Source of the DNA: JACCXG01 sp963785755
Lineage (GTDB): Bacteria > Acidobacteriota > Vicinamibacteria > Vicinamibacterales > 2-12-FULL-66-21
Length of the DNA: 64,000 nucleotides
Reading direction: 5' to 3'
Assembly (NCBI GenBank): GCA_963785755.1
Contig: CAWAXG010000056.1
Location: 124,001-188,000, forward strand
The notes under the pieces are model-generated. The model saw only the letters and a program-made list of their open reading frames with translations. It did not search any database and was not told where the DNA came from. A program made the position numbers and the translations under genes. Shown piece after piece: positions 35,182-42,860 of the stretch (positions within the stretch are counted from its first letter, which is position 1; the number at the start of each line of letters is the position of its first letter).

Positions 35182-35721
35182 TCACGCCTCTCCTTTTGCG
35201 ACCTTCACCATCGACGGGCGAAGCAGCCGGTCGCCATGCATATAGCCGCGTCTGAACTCCTCGGTCACCTCGCCCTCGCGGTGCTCGCCGGAGGGTTCGT
35301 GGGCAACGGCCTGGTGGAAATGCGGATCGAAGTCGGCGCCGAGCGCCTCGATCGGCCGGACGCCGCGCTTGCGCAGGATCTCCGAGAGCTGGCGATGGAT
35401 CAGCTCCACGCCCCGGCGGTAGGCCTCGGCCCCCTCGGTTCCGGCGTCCGCCTTCAGCGCGCGTTCGAGATCGTCGACGAGCGGCAGGAGCTCCTCGAGG
35501 AGATGGGCGGCCGCCGAGTCGGCGTGCGCCTGTCGCTCGCGCTCCGTGCGCTTGCGGAAGTTGTCGAACTCGGCGGTCTTGCGGAGCAGCCGATCGTAGT
35601 ACTCGTCGCGCTGCCGCTGAACTTCATCGATGTCGACCGGGGCGTCGGCCGCAAGCGCGGCGCCCGCGGGTTCCGCGGCTTCGCTTTCAGTGATATCCGA
35701 TTCAGTGCGATTGTCTTCCAT
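35182..35721 (-). CDS. grpE: Nucleotide exchange factor GrpE
   Basis: A 179-aa DnaK exchange factor. A long N-terminal coiled coil (QRQRDEYYDRLLRKTAEFDNFRKRTERE, split at family positions) is followed by LLPLVDDLERAL and the C-terminal beta domain, ending YMHGDRLLRPSMVKVAKG. The acidic N-terminal extension is normal. It lies 24 bases after hrcA. dnaK is not in the window. Confidence 0.96.
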   Translation of the reverse strand: MEDNRTESDITESEAAEPAGAALAADAPVDIDEVQRQRDEYYDRLLRKTAEFDNFRKRTERERQAHADSAAAHLLEELLPLVDDLERALKADAGTEGAEAYRRGVELIHRQLSEILRKRGVRPIEALGADFDPHFHQAVAHEPSGEHREGEVTEEFRRGYMHGDRLLRPSMVKVAKGEA

Positions 35722-35745
35722 GATTTTTGAGTATGCGAGGAGTTG

Positions 35746-36789
35746 TCACCGTGGGGTGACCATGCGGCTGATCGCCTTCGACAGCCCCTCGACGGCATTG
35801 ATCGCCCGCGAGTACCGCATGCGGGTCGGCCCGATGACGCCGACGGCGCCGGTGCCGTGACCATCCGAGTAGGTCGCGGCGATCAGGGTGAAGCGCTGCA
35901 GATCCGGGGAATGATGCTCGGAGCCGATCACGATCGTCAGGCCGTCGGCGCTGATGTAATCGTCCAGGAGCTGTACCAGCCGGGTCTTCTCTTCGATCAT
36001 TCGCAGCAGCGTCCGCAGCGTCTCGATCGTGACGTCCGCATTCTCGCCGCCGAGATCCTCGAGCAGGAGCGACGTGCCCTGGATGAAGACCGCCGGCTGC
36101 GACGCCATGTCAGCGAACGTCGTGCTCGCGAGCCGGAGCGTGCGCGCCATCAGCTCGTCGTACAGACTTCGTTCTTCGCGCAGCCGCTCCAGAACCGCCT
36201 GCCGCACGGCAACGAGCGACCGGCCTTTGAACTCTCCGTTCAGATAGTTCGCCGCGGTCTGGAGCTCGGTCGCGTCGTAGCGCTCGGTCGGTTCGACGAC
36301 CTTGTGCGACACGTGTCCGCCCGTCAGCACGACCACCACCAGGACCTTGCCGCCGTCGAGCAGCACGAAGTCCAGATGCTCGAGCGTGGCGGTTTCGGCC
36401 GCCGGCGCGATCGCGAAGCTCAACTGCTGGGACGCCCGGGCCATTTCCTGGGACGCGTGGGACAGCAGATCATCGACGGTTCCCGCCAGCCGCAGCCTGG
36501 CTTCGACCTCAGGCGTCGGGCGTGACGATCGGCGCGCTCCGAGGAGCTGATCCACGTAGCAGCGGTAGCCGCGATCGGTCGGCACGCGACCGGCTGACGT
36601 GTGCGGCTGACGCACGAATCCCTGCTCCTCGAGCCGCGCGAGGATGTTCCGCAGCGTCGCGGAGGACACTCCGAAGCCGCGGTTCGCGAGCCACAGCGAC
36701 GAAATCGGTTCACCGTCGTCGATGTAGCGCTGCACCAGGACGCCGAGAATGCGTCTATCCCGTTCGGGCAGCTCAGGATGTGTCGACAT
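35746..36789 (-). CDS. hrcA: Heat-inducible transcription repressor HrcA
   Basis: A 347-aa winged-helix repressor that binds CIRCE elements. LPERDRRILGVLVQRYIDDGEPISS, SSATLRNILARLEEQGF and HTSAGRVPTDRGYRCYVD form the DNA-binding domain. A GAF-like dimer domain covers the middle, and the C-terminal IGPTRMRYSRAINAVEGLS is diagnostic. A CIRCE site lies seven bases upstream of its start, so it represses its own operon with grpE, dnaJ and prmA. Confidence 0.97.
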   Translation of the reverse strand: MSTHPELPERDRRILGVLVQRYIDDGEPISSLWLANRGFGVSSATLRNILARLEEQGFVRQPHTSAGRVPTDRGYRCYVDQLLGARRSSRPTPEVEARLRLAGTVDDLLSHASQEMARASQQLSFAIAPAAETATLEHLDFVLLDGGKVLVVVVLTGGHVSHKVVEPTERYDATELQTAANYLNGEFKGRSLVAVRQAVLERLREERSLYDELMARTLRLASTTFADMASQPAVFIQGTSLLLEDLGGENADVTIETLRTLLRMIEEKTRLVQLLDDYISADGLTIVIGSEHHSPDLQRFTLIAATYSDGHGTGAVGVIGPTRMRYSRAINAVEGLSKAISRMVTPR

Positions 36790-36795
36790 GATCGT

Positions 36796-36822
36796 TTAGC
36801 ACTCGTCGTGAGCGACTGCTAA
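36796..36822. promoter_or_regulatory. CIRCE operator of the hrcA-grpE-dnaJ operon
   Basis: Two nine-base arms, TTAGCACTC (36796-36804) and GACTGCTAA (36814-36822), flank a nine-base spacer. This matches the CIRCE consensus TTAGCACTC-N9-GAGTGCTAA with one mismatch. It overlaps the predicted transcription start. Confidence 0.93.
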
Positions 36823-36824
36823 CG

Positions 36825-36830
36825 ATTATA
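36825..36830 (-). promoter_or_regulatory. TATAAT -10 box of the hrcA operon
   Basis: A perfect minus-strand TATAAT abuts the CIRCE site with two bases between. Bound HrcA would block RNA polymerase at the start point. The rest of the gap to 36918 shows nothing further. Confidence 0.7.
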
Positions 36831-36918
36831 ACCGAGTCGGCTCCCAGCTCGTGTTGACCGAGACTCAACGTTCCGCGGTAATTGTCACTTGTCCCAGTTC
36901 TCCGCACTTGTGAGTTGA

Positions 36919-38247
36919 TCACGTGATCCCGGCCCTCGAGGCCAGTTCGGCCGCCGCGGCACGCGCCTCCTCGGCGATTGCCAGGGGATCCTCACGCGTG
37001 AGGTGGAAGTCCTGGACGAGCAGCTCGCCGCCAACCAACACGAACCGCACATCGGTCCCTCTCGCACTGTAGACGATCGTGGACCAGGGATCCGTCCCCG
37101 GCGCCAGGTGCGGAGCCTGGGCGTCGACCACGACCAGATCCGCACGTTTTCCAACCTCTATCGATCCGATCGTGTCCTCGAGGCCCATCGCCCGGGCTCC
37201 CTCGCGTGTGGCCATCCAGACGACATCCCGGGCCGGAAGGGCGCCGGGACGCAGGCGCATGGCCTGGAGCGTGGCGGCGAGGCGCATCTCGTCGAAGACG
37301 TCGAGGCGGTTGTTGCAGGCTGCGCCGTCCGCGCCCAGGGACACCGAGATGCCGCGCCCCCGCATCTCGACGACGGGCGCGATGCCCGAGCCGAGCTTCA
37401 GATTCGAGCCGGGGCAGTGGAGGACCTTGACGTCGCGATCGGCGAGCAGCTGCTGTTCGGCTTCGGTGACCCACACGCAGTGCGCGGTACACAACCGAGG
37501 GGTTGCGAGACCGGTGTCCGCGAGATACTCGAGGTTCGACAACCCGCCCGACAGCTGCCGCACCACCTCGACTTCTTCCCGATTCTCCGACGCGTGGGTA
37601 TGGACCAGCGCGTTTTCGGACTTCGACAATGACGCGACCGCCTCGAGCAGGTCACGCGAGCACGACACAGCGAACCGTGGCGCGAACGCCGCGCGCAGCC
37701 GGCCGCCCGCCTGGCCGTGCCACCGCGCCTTCAGTGCGAGGCTCTCGTCGATCGATTTCTGCGTGTCTTCCTGGAGCCGGCCCGGAACCTGGGCGTCCGA
37801 GTCCATCATGCACTTGCCGACCGTCGCCCGCAGGCCTGTCGCGGCCAGTGTCTCGAAGACGACGTCGGTATCGTGGACCGTCTCCATCGTCAGCACACAC
37901 GTCGTGCCGGTGCGGAGGAGTTCCGCGGCCGCCAGCCGGACCGACGCACGCAGCGTCTTCGGCGAATGCGCCGCTTCCATCGGCCACACCCGGCGGCGCA
38001 GCCACTCGAGCAGCGGCATGTCGTCCGCGAATCCGCGGAAGAGCGTCTGGCACAGATGGACGTGCGTCTGGATGAAGCCGGGCAGAAGATATCCGCCTGC
38101 GGCGTCGATGACGTTGTCGAATCGTGCGTCCGGGACGTTGCCGACCGCGGTGATGATGCCGTCCTGGATCGCGACGCCTCCCCGAACGATCGACAGGCGA
38201 TCGTCCATCGTCAGGATCGTGGCGTTGCGGATCAGGGACGACGGCAC
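36919..38247 (-). CDS. Amidohydrolase of the deaminase type (guanine/SAH deaminase-like)
   Basis: A 442-aa metal-dependent deaminase of the TRZ/ATZ group. The metal motif THVHLCQTLFRGFADD is near residues 61-76, HTHASE near 220, TAHCVWV near 257 and LGADGAACNNRLDVF near 309. The members with this NN-x-DVF pattern include S-adenosylhomocysteine/5'-deoxyadenosine and 8-oxoguanine/guanine deaminases. The XdhC gene 18 bp upstream points to purine breakdown and so to a guanine-type substrate, but I cannot decide from sequence. Confidence 0.85.
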   Translation of the reverse strand: MPSSLIRNATILTMDDRLSIVRGGVAIQDGIITAVGNVPDARFDNVIDAAGGYLLPGFIQTHVHLCQTLFRGFADDMPLLEWLRRRVWPMEAAHSPKTLRASVRLAAAELLRTGTTCVLTMETVHDTDVVFETLAATGLRATVGKCMMDSDAQVPGRLQEDTQKSIDESLALKARWHGQAGGRLRAAFAPRFAVSCSRDLLEAVASLSKSENALVHTHASENREEVEVVRQLSGGLSNLEYLADTGLATPRLCTAHCVWVTEAEQQLLADRDVKVLHCPGSNLKLGSGIAPVVEMRGRGISVSLGADGAACNNRLDVFDEMRLAATLQAMRLRPGALPARDVVWMATREGARAMGLEDTIGSIEVGKRADLVVVDAQAPHLAPGTDPWSTIVYSARGTDVRFVLVGGELLVQDFHLTREDPLAIAEEARAAAAELASRAGIT

Positions 38248-38265
38248 GAACGTGTGGAGATCAAC

Positions 38266-39096
38266 TTACGCGGAGCTCGCCGGTCTGGCATTCACGCGCT
38301 TCATCGCGAGGGCGGCCGTGTCCACGCCCCGCCTGACCGCGATCAATTCGGCGAGAATGCTGATCGCGATTTCCGCCGGCGTGACCGCGCCGATGTCGAC
38401 GCCAATCGGCGCATGCACGCGATCGAGGCACTCCGCGGGCATGCCCTCGGCCAGCAGCATGTCGTAGATGCGCCGGACCTTCGCCCGGCTGCCGATCAGG
38501 CCGAGATACTTCAGGTCGCGGGCGGCGAGCGCGCGCATCGCGTCGAGATCGTGGGTGTGCCCGCGCGTCACCACGACAACGAACGCCGAAACCGGCAGCT
38601 CGGCGCGATGCAGCCACTCGGGGATCGGCTCGGCGACGACTTCCTCGGCGGCAGGGAAGCGTTCGGCGTTGGCGAACTTCTCGCGATCGTCGACGACGTG
38701 CACGCGAAACCCGGCATCGCCGGCGACCCGGCCGAGTTGAAATCCGACGTGGCCCGCCCCGACGATGTAGAGGTGTGGGGTCGGTTCGAGCGGGTCGATG
38801 TGGATGTCCATCTGGCCTCCGCAGACGAGCCCGTTTTCCTGTGCGAAGTCGTCGTTCAATTCGTAGTGGAGCAGCGCGTGCCTGCCGCTGACCAGCGCTT
38901 CCCGGGCCTTCCAGAAAGCGTCGTTCTCGTAGCAGCCGCCGCCGATCGTCCCGATCGTCCGGCCATCCGGGAACACGAGCATCTTCGCCCCGGCGCGCTG
39001 CGGCGTGGAGCCGCGCACCCGGACGATGGTGACGAGCGCCACCGGTTCACCGCGCTTCAGCGCCGCCGCCGCGGCGGCGAGGACTTCCTCGTTCAG
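38266..39096 (-). CDS. XdhC/CoxI family protein, probable CTG start
   Basis: A 276-aa maturation factor for xanthine dehydrogenase-type molybdoenzymes. The XdhC N-terminal block RGSTPQRAGAKMLVF and GTIGGGCYEND is followed by YELNDDFAQENGLVCGG. A C-terminal Rossmann half starts at HLYIVGAGHVGFQL and has RGHTHDLDAM and YLGLIGSRAK. The first ATG/GTG/TTG codon in frame (GTG 39042) would cut the first strand. CTG 39096, in a CTGA overlap with the stop of the parvulin gene, adds NEEVLAAAAAALKRGEPVA, the usual leading helix. No molybdoenzyme gene is in view. Confidence 0.85.
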   Translation of the reverse strand: MNEEVLAAAAAALKRGEPVALVTIVRVRGSTPQRAGAKMLVFPDGRTIGTIGGGCYENDAFWKAREALVSGRHALLHYELNDDFAQENGLVCGGQMDIHIDPLEPTPHLYIVGAGHVGFQLGRVAGDAGFRVHVVDDREKFANAERFPAAEEVVAEPIPEWLHRAELPVSAFVVVVTRGHTHDLDAMRALAARDLKYLGLIGSRAKVRRIYDMLLAEGMPAECLDRVHAPIGVDIGAVTPAEIAISILAELIAVRRGVDTAALAMKRVNARPASSA

Positions 39097-40121
39097 ACCA
39101 GCACCTCGATCTTCGCCCGCTTCTTCGCGTCCTCGATCACCGCGTTGACGCGGTCGCGTTTCTTCTGCTCGCTGAGGAACTGCACGATTTGCGGCTGTAC
39201 TTTCTCGTAAGGAACGACGGTCGGATCCTTGCGCTCGATCAGCTTGATGATGTGATAGCCGAACTGCGTCGTGACGATGTCGCTGACCTCGCCCGGCTTG
39301 AGCGCGAACGCCGCCTCGTCGAAGGGACCGACCATCTGGCCGCGCTTGAAGAAGCCGAGGTCGCCCCCCTGAGCCTTGCTGCCGTCGTCCGAGTTCTCAT
39401 TCGCGAGCTTGGCGAAGTCCTCTCCCGCGCGCACCCGCTTCATGAGGTCTTCGATCTTGGCCCGCGCCTTCTTCTTCGTCTCCTCGTCGGCCTGTTCATT
39501 CGCCATCACCAGGATGTGGCTGGCGCGCGCGAGCTCGCCCTGTTTGAACTTGTCGGGATTGCCGTCGTAGAACGCCTTCGCCTCGGGCTCGGTCGCGGCG
39601 GTGATCGTCGCCAGCTCACCCTCCATCATCTTGTCGATCATCATGTCGATCCGCGCGTCGGTCCGCAGCTGGGTGACCGAGGTGTTGCGGTCCGAGAGCG
39701 CCTTGCCGAACTGTTCCGGCGTCATCTTCCCCTGCATCTGCTGAACGCGCTTCTCGATCTCGGCGTCGTCGATCGCGAGCTTCCGTCCGGTCGCCTCCTG
39801 CTTCATCACGTTGTAGGTGATCAGCTGATCGAGCGCGGTGCGAAAGACTTCGTCCCGCCGCTCCTGCGGAATCGGCCCGCGGCTCGCCTCGAGGTTCTTG
39901 ATGAACCGCTCGAAATCGGTTTTGGTGACCGGCTCGCCGTTGACCCGCGCGAGCACATCCGGCAGCGTCGCGGGCATCGGCTTGGGCGGCGCGGGCGGCT
40001 GGTCGGGTTTCGCGGTTTGGGCCGAGGCGGTCGGTTCAGCTGCCGGTCCCTTCCGGCAAGAGACGCAGAAGCAGGCGGCGAGGACCGTCACAGCAACGAA
40101 GAACCGTGTTTTCACGTGCAC
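39093..40121 (-). CDS. Parvulin-type peptidylprolyl isomerase lipoprotein (SurA/PrsA-like)
   Basis: A 342-aa exported foldase. The signal peptide ends with lipobox LAAC (Cys17), with a further Cys22 after it. A Pro/Lys-rich linker follows. A SurA-like N-terminal helical domain starts near LARVNGEPVTKTDFERFI. A rotamase domain at about 205-300 has ARASHILVM, GEDFAKLANENSDDGSKAQGGDLGFF and VTTQFGYHIIKL. It likely helps fold outer-membrane or periplasmic proteins. It is 120 bp downstream of PBP1 on the same strand. Confidence 0.92.
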   Translation of the reverse strand: MHVKTRFFVAVTVLAACFCVSCRKGPAAEPTASAQTAKPDQPPAPPKPMPATLPDVLARVNGEPVTKTDFERFIKNLEASRGPIPQERRDEVFRTALDQLITYNVMKQEATGRKLAIDDAEIEKRVQQMQGKMTPEQFGKALSDRNTSVTQLRTDARIDMMIDKMMEGELATITAATEPEAKAFYDGNPDKFKQGELARASHILVMANEQADEETKKKARAKIEDLMKRVRAGEDFAKLANENSDDGSKAQGGDLGFFKRGQMVGPFDEAAFALKPGEVSDIVTTQFGYHIIKLIERKDPTVVPYEKVQPQIVQFLSEQKKRDRVNAVIEDAKKRAKIEVLV

Positions 40122-40241
40122 ATCCTGAATAGGGTTCGAATGAGTAGGGCCCGCAGGCGCCGGGACATCATCTGATGTTAACGCACCTTCGCGACCGTCC
40201 TCGAAGGCGGGTGGAGGCGCGCCGGCCTGACCCAGGCGGGC

Positions 40242-42563
40242 TCAGAATCCGTGGAGCTGACACACCTCAGTCGGCTCGGTTCCCGACACGAACGCCTCGC
40301 GGAAGATGCGCGGGCAGCCGGGCGCGGCGATCTTCCCCGTGTCGCGGTCGATCTCCAGGAAGGCGATGCCCTCCGGCGTGGTGAACGTGCTGTTCGGCCG
40401 GCCCGAGAGCGCCCGCGACATGAACGTCGTCCAGATTGGCAGGGCTGCTTGAGTTCCGCTGAGTCCGAGCGGCTGGTTGTCGTCCATCCCGACCCAGACC
40501 ACCGTCAGCAGTTCCGGGGTAAAGCCGACGAACCAGGCGTCGCGCAGGTCGTTGGTCGTTCCCGATTTTCCGGCCGCATCGAGCGCGAAGCCCGCGGCGC
40601 GCGCGGACGCGCCGGTGCCTTCGTTGAGCACGCTCCGCATCATGTTCGTGACCAGATAGGTCGTGTCGGGTCGCGCGACGGTTCGGGCCGGCTGCGACTG
40701 GATCGGCAGCTCGCGGCCCGACGCGACCAGCCGCGAGATGGTGCGCAGCGGGCGGATGATGCCGCCGTTCGGGAACATCGTGTACGCCGTCGCGATCTCG
40801 AACGGGGTGGCTTCGAACACGCCGAGCGCAATCGCCGGATACGGACGTGGCGGGGCGCCTGCGCCAATGCGGCGCCACAGCGCCGCGACTTCCTCGTATC
40901 CGGCGCTCTCCGCGACTTTGACGGCGGCGATGTTGCGCGACAACGCCAGCGCGCGGCGCAGCGTGATCGGGCCGTCGTATTCACCGTCGTAATTGTTCGG
41001 GCTCCAGGTCTGGGCGTTGAACGTGAACGCGGTCGGCTCGTCCCAGACGACCGTGGCCGGGGTCAGATCGTTGCGCCCTTCCGACTGCGCACGCTCGAAC
41101 GCGGCGAGATAGACGAACGGCTTGAACACCGAGCCAGGCTGACGCCTCGCGCTGACGACGCGGTTGTATTGAGACTGGTTGTACGACCTGCCGCCGACGA
41201 ACGCCAGGACCTCACCGGTGCGGGGATCGACAGCCAGAATCGCGGCCTGCGCGCGCCGGCGCCGCCGCGCGAGGATCTCGTCGAGCCTCGTCAGTCCCTC
41301 ACGCAGCGCATCCTGCGCGAGCCGCTGCAGGTGCACGTCGAGCGTCGTATAGACATCGACGGTGCCCGCCGTCGGATATTTCGCCTGCAGCTCCTGACTC
41401 ACGTAGTCGACGAAGTACGGCGCCTCGGCTTCCAGCGCCCGCGCGGAGATGACCAGGGGCTCGCGCACGAAGCGATCGGCGGCGTCGCTCGTCAGGAAAC
41501 CGGTCTCGACCATCGACCGGAGCACGACATTCCGGCGCTCTTTCGCTCGATCGGGGTTGTTGAACGGCGACAGCCGCGAAGGGGACTGGATGACGCCGGC
41601 GATCGTCGCCGCTTCCACCGGCGAGACGTTGCTGATGTCCTTCGCGAAGAACAGCCGGGCCGCTTCGGCCACGCCGTGAATCGCAAACGAGCCGCGCTGC
41701 CCGAGGGACACGTCGTTCAGATACAGCTGCAGGATCTCGTCCTTCGACAGCCGCGTCTCCAGGACGACCGACATGAACCACTCGATCATCTTCCGCTTCG
41801 GTGATTTCTCCGGGGTCAGGAACGTGTTCTTCACCAGCTGCTGGGTGATGGTGCTGCCGCTGGCGAGATACGCCTTGTCGCCGAAGACGTTGCGGTAGAC
41901 GGCGCCGGCAATGCCGATGGGATCGATGCCGCGATGATCGTAGAAGCGTCGGTCCTCGATCGCGAGCACGGCCTGGACCATCGGTTTGGGAATGACCTGG
42001 AGCGGGACGTCACGGCGCTTTTCGCGCCCCGTCGTGACGAGCGCGGTGATCAGCGGCGCGTCCAGGATGACCCGTTCGACCGAGCTCTTGTTCTTGACCG
42101 CTTCGATGCGCTCGATGCGTGTCGGCTCTCCGCCCTTCGGGACCCGGCCGCCGAAGACGAGCCGGAGTGTGTCGCCCTTGCGGTTGCCGTCGCGCGGGAT
42201 GACGACGATGGCGTCCTGACCGATCGTGAATTCCCCGGGCAGCTCGGAGCGAGTCCGGTGCGCGTAGCCGAGATCGTTCAGCCGATCGACGAACTGGCGC
42301 GGAGTGACCGCCTGGCCGCGATGCAGCTCGAATGGACGCGCGAAGACCCGCGGGTCCGTCCGGGTCATTTCCCCGCTGATGCGCGCGTCGATCATCCGCG
42401 AGAAGACGATCCAGTAATAGACCATCACCGAGATCATCAGCGCCATCGGCAGGACGATCCCGAGCAGGACGTACTTCTTCCACTGTCGAGGCAGCCTACG
42501 GCGCACGGCGGCCAGCAGCCGGCCCAGTCGGGAAGCGGTTTCAGATTTGTTGGTCTTCACCAA
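40242..42563 (-). CDS. Bifunctional penicillin-binding protein 1 (PBP1B type)
   Basis: A 773-aa peptidoglycan synthase. A cytoplasmic basic start and one transmembrane helix (about 31-52, YVLLGIVLPMALMISVMVYY) precede a UB2H-like region (about 70-150). The glycosyltransferase domain has EDRRFYDHRGIDP near 203, ASGSTITQQLVKN and QLYLNDVSLGQ. The transpeptidase domain has the active Ser in PGSVFKPFVYL near 476, SRNIAAV, and GKSGTTNDLRDAWFVG near 665. The UB2H region makes PBP1B more likely than PBP1A; its activator LpoB is not seen. Confidence 0.94.
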   Translation of the reverse strand: MVKTNKSETASRLGRLLAAVRRRLPRQWKKYVLLGIVLPMALMISVMVYYWIVFSRMIDARISGEMTRTDPRVFARPFELHRGQAVTPRQFVDRLNDLGYAHRTRSELPGEFTIGQDAIVVIPRDGNRKGDTLRLVFGGRVPKGGEPTRIERIEAVKNKSSVERVILDAPLITALVTTGREKRRDVPLQVIPKPMVQAVLAIEDRRFYDHRGIDPIGIAGAVYRNVFGDKAYLASGSTITQQLVKNTFLTPEKSPKRKMIEWFMSVVLETRLSKDEILQLYLNDVSLGQRGSFAIHGVAEAARLFFAKDISNVSPVEAATIAGVIQSPSRLSPFNNPDRAKERRNVVLRSMVETGFLTSDAADRFVREPLVISARALEAEAPYFVDYVSQELQAKYPTAGTVDVYTTLDVHLQRLAQDALREGLTRLDEILARRRRRAQAAILAVDPRTGEVLAFVGGRSYNQSQYNRVVSARRQPGSVFKPFVYLAAFERAQSEGRNDLTPATVVWDEPTAFTFNAQTWSPNNYDGEYDGPITLRRALALSRNIAAVKVAESAGYEEVAALWRRIGAGAPPRPYPAIALGVFEATPFEIATAYTMFPNGGIIRPLRTISRLVASGRELPIQSQPARTVARPDTTYLVTNMMRSVLNEGTGASARAAGFALDAAGKSGTTNDLRDAWFVGFTPELLTVVWVGMDDNQPLGLSGTQAALPIWTTFMSRALSGRPNSTFTTPEGIAFLEIDRDTGKIAAPGCPRIFREAFVSGTEPTEVCQLHGF

Positions 42564-42634
42564 GGATCGATATCGGCGGTTCGCGCGTCAGTATTGAGAC
42601 GGCGTGCCCAGCCGTATGGTTCGAATCCGCATTG

Positions 42635-42640
42635 TATACT
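42635..42640 (+). promoter_or_regulatory. TATACT -10-like box before the secreted-peptide/PIG-L unit
   Basis: TATACT lies 88 bases before the ATG of the 41-aa reading frame, in the gap divergent from PBP1. No clear -35 box is found. Bases 42641-42712 show no other feature. Confidence 0.4.
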
Positions 42641-42728
42641 CGCCGTAAGCGATTCATAGCAGGCGATTTCGCGGGACGAACGGTCACGAGCGGCCGCCGC
42701 CTTCCGACAGCTGGGAAGAGTGCTCACG

Positions 42729-42854
42729 ATGGACAGCGCGGCTTTCAGGATGTTGTGGATTGTGCTCGTGGCAATGGCTGTGCCGGCCGCCGCGTTCGGC
42801 CAGGCGCAGGCCGCTAATGGCCAGATGCGGCTCGGATTCAAGTTTGTGTTCTGA
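42729..42854 (+). CDS. Putative 41-residue secreted peptide ending in a beta-strand
   Basis: ATG 42729 follows GGGAAGAG by eight bases and opens a 41-codon frame. Residues 1-26 look like a signal peptide (MLWIVLVAMAVPAAAFGQ, probable cleavage after AQA). The mature end ANGQMRLGFKFVF alternates hydrophobic residues and finishes with Phe, like the last strand of an outer-membrane barrel. The stop lies six bases before the ATG of the PIG-L gene, whose own ribosome site is too close, so the two may be coupled. It may be the fused ends of a porin gene after an internal deletion, or a genuine small secreted protein. Confidence 0.5.
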   Translation: MDSAAFRMLWIVLVAMAVPAAAFGQAQAANGQMRLGFKFVF

Positions 42855-42860
42855 CGGAGC

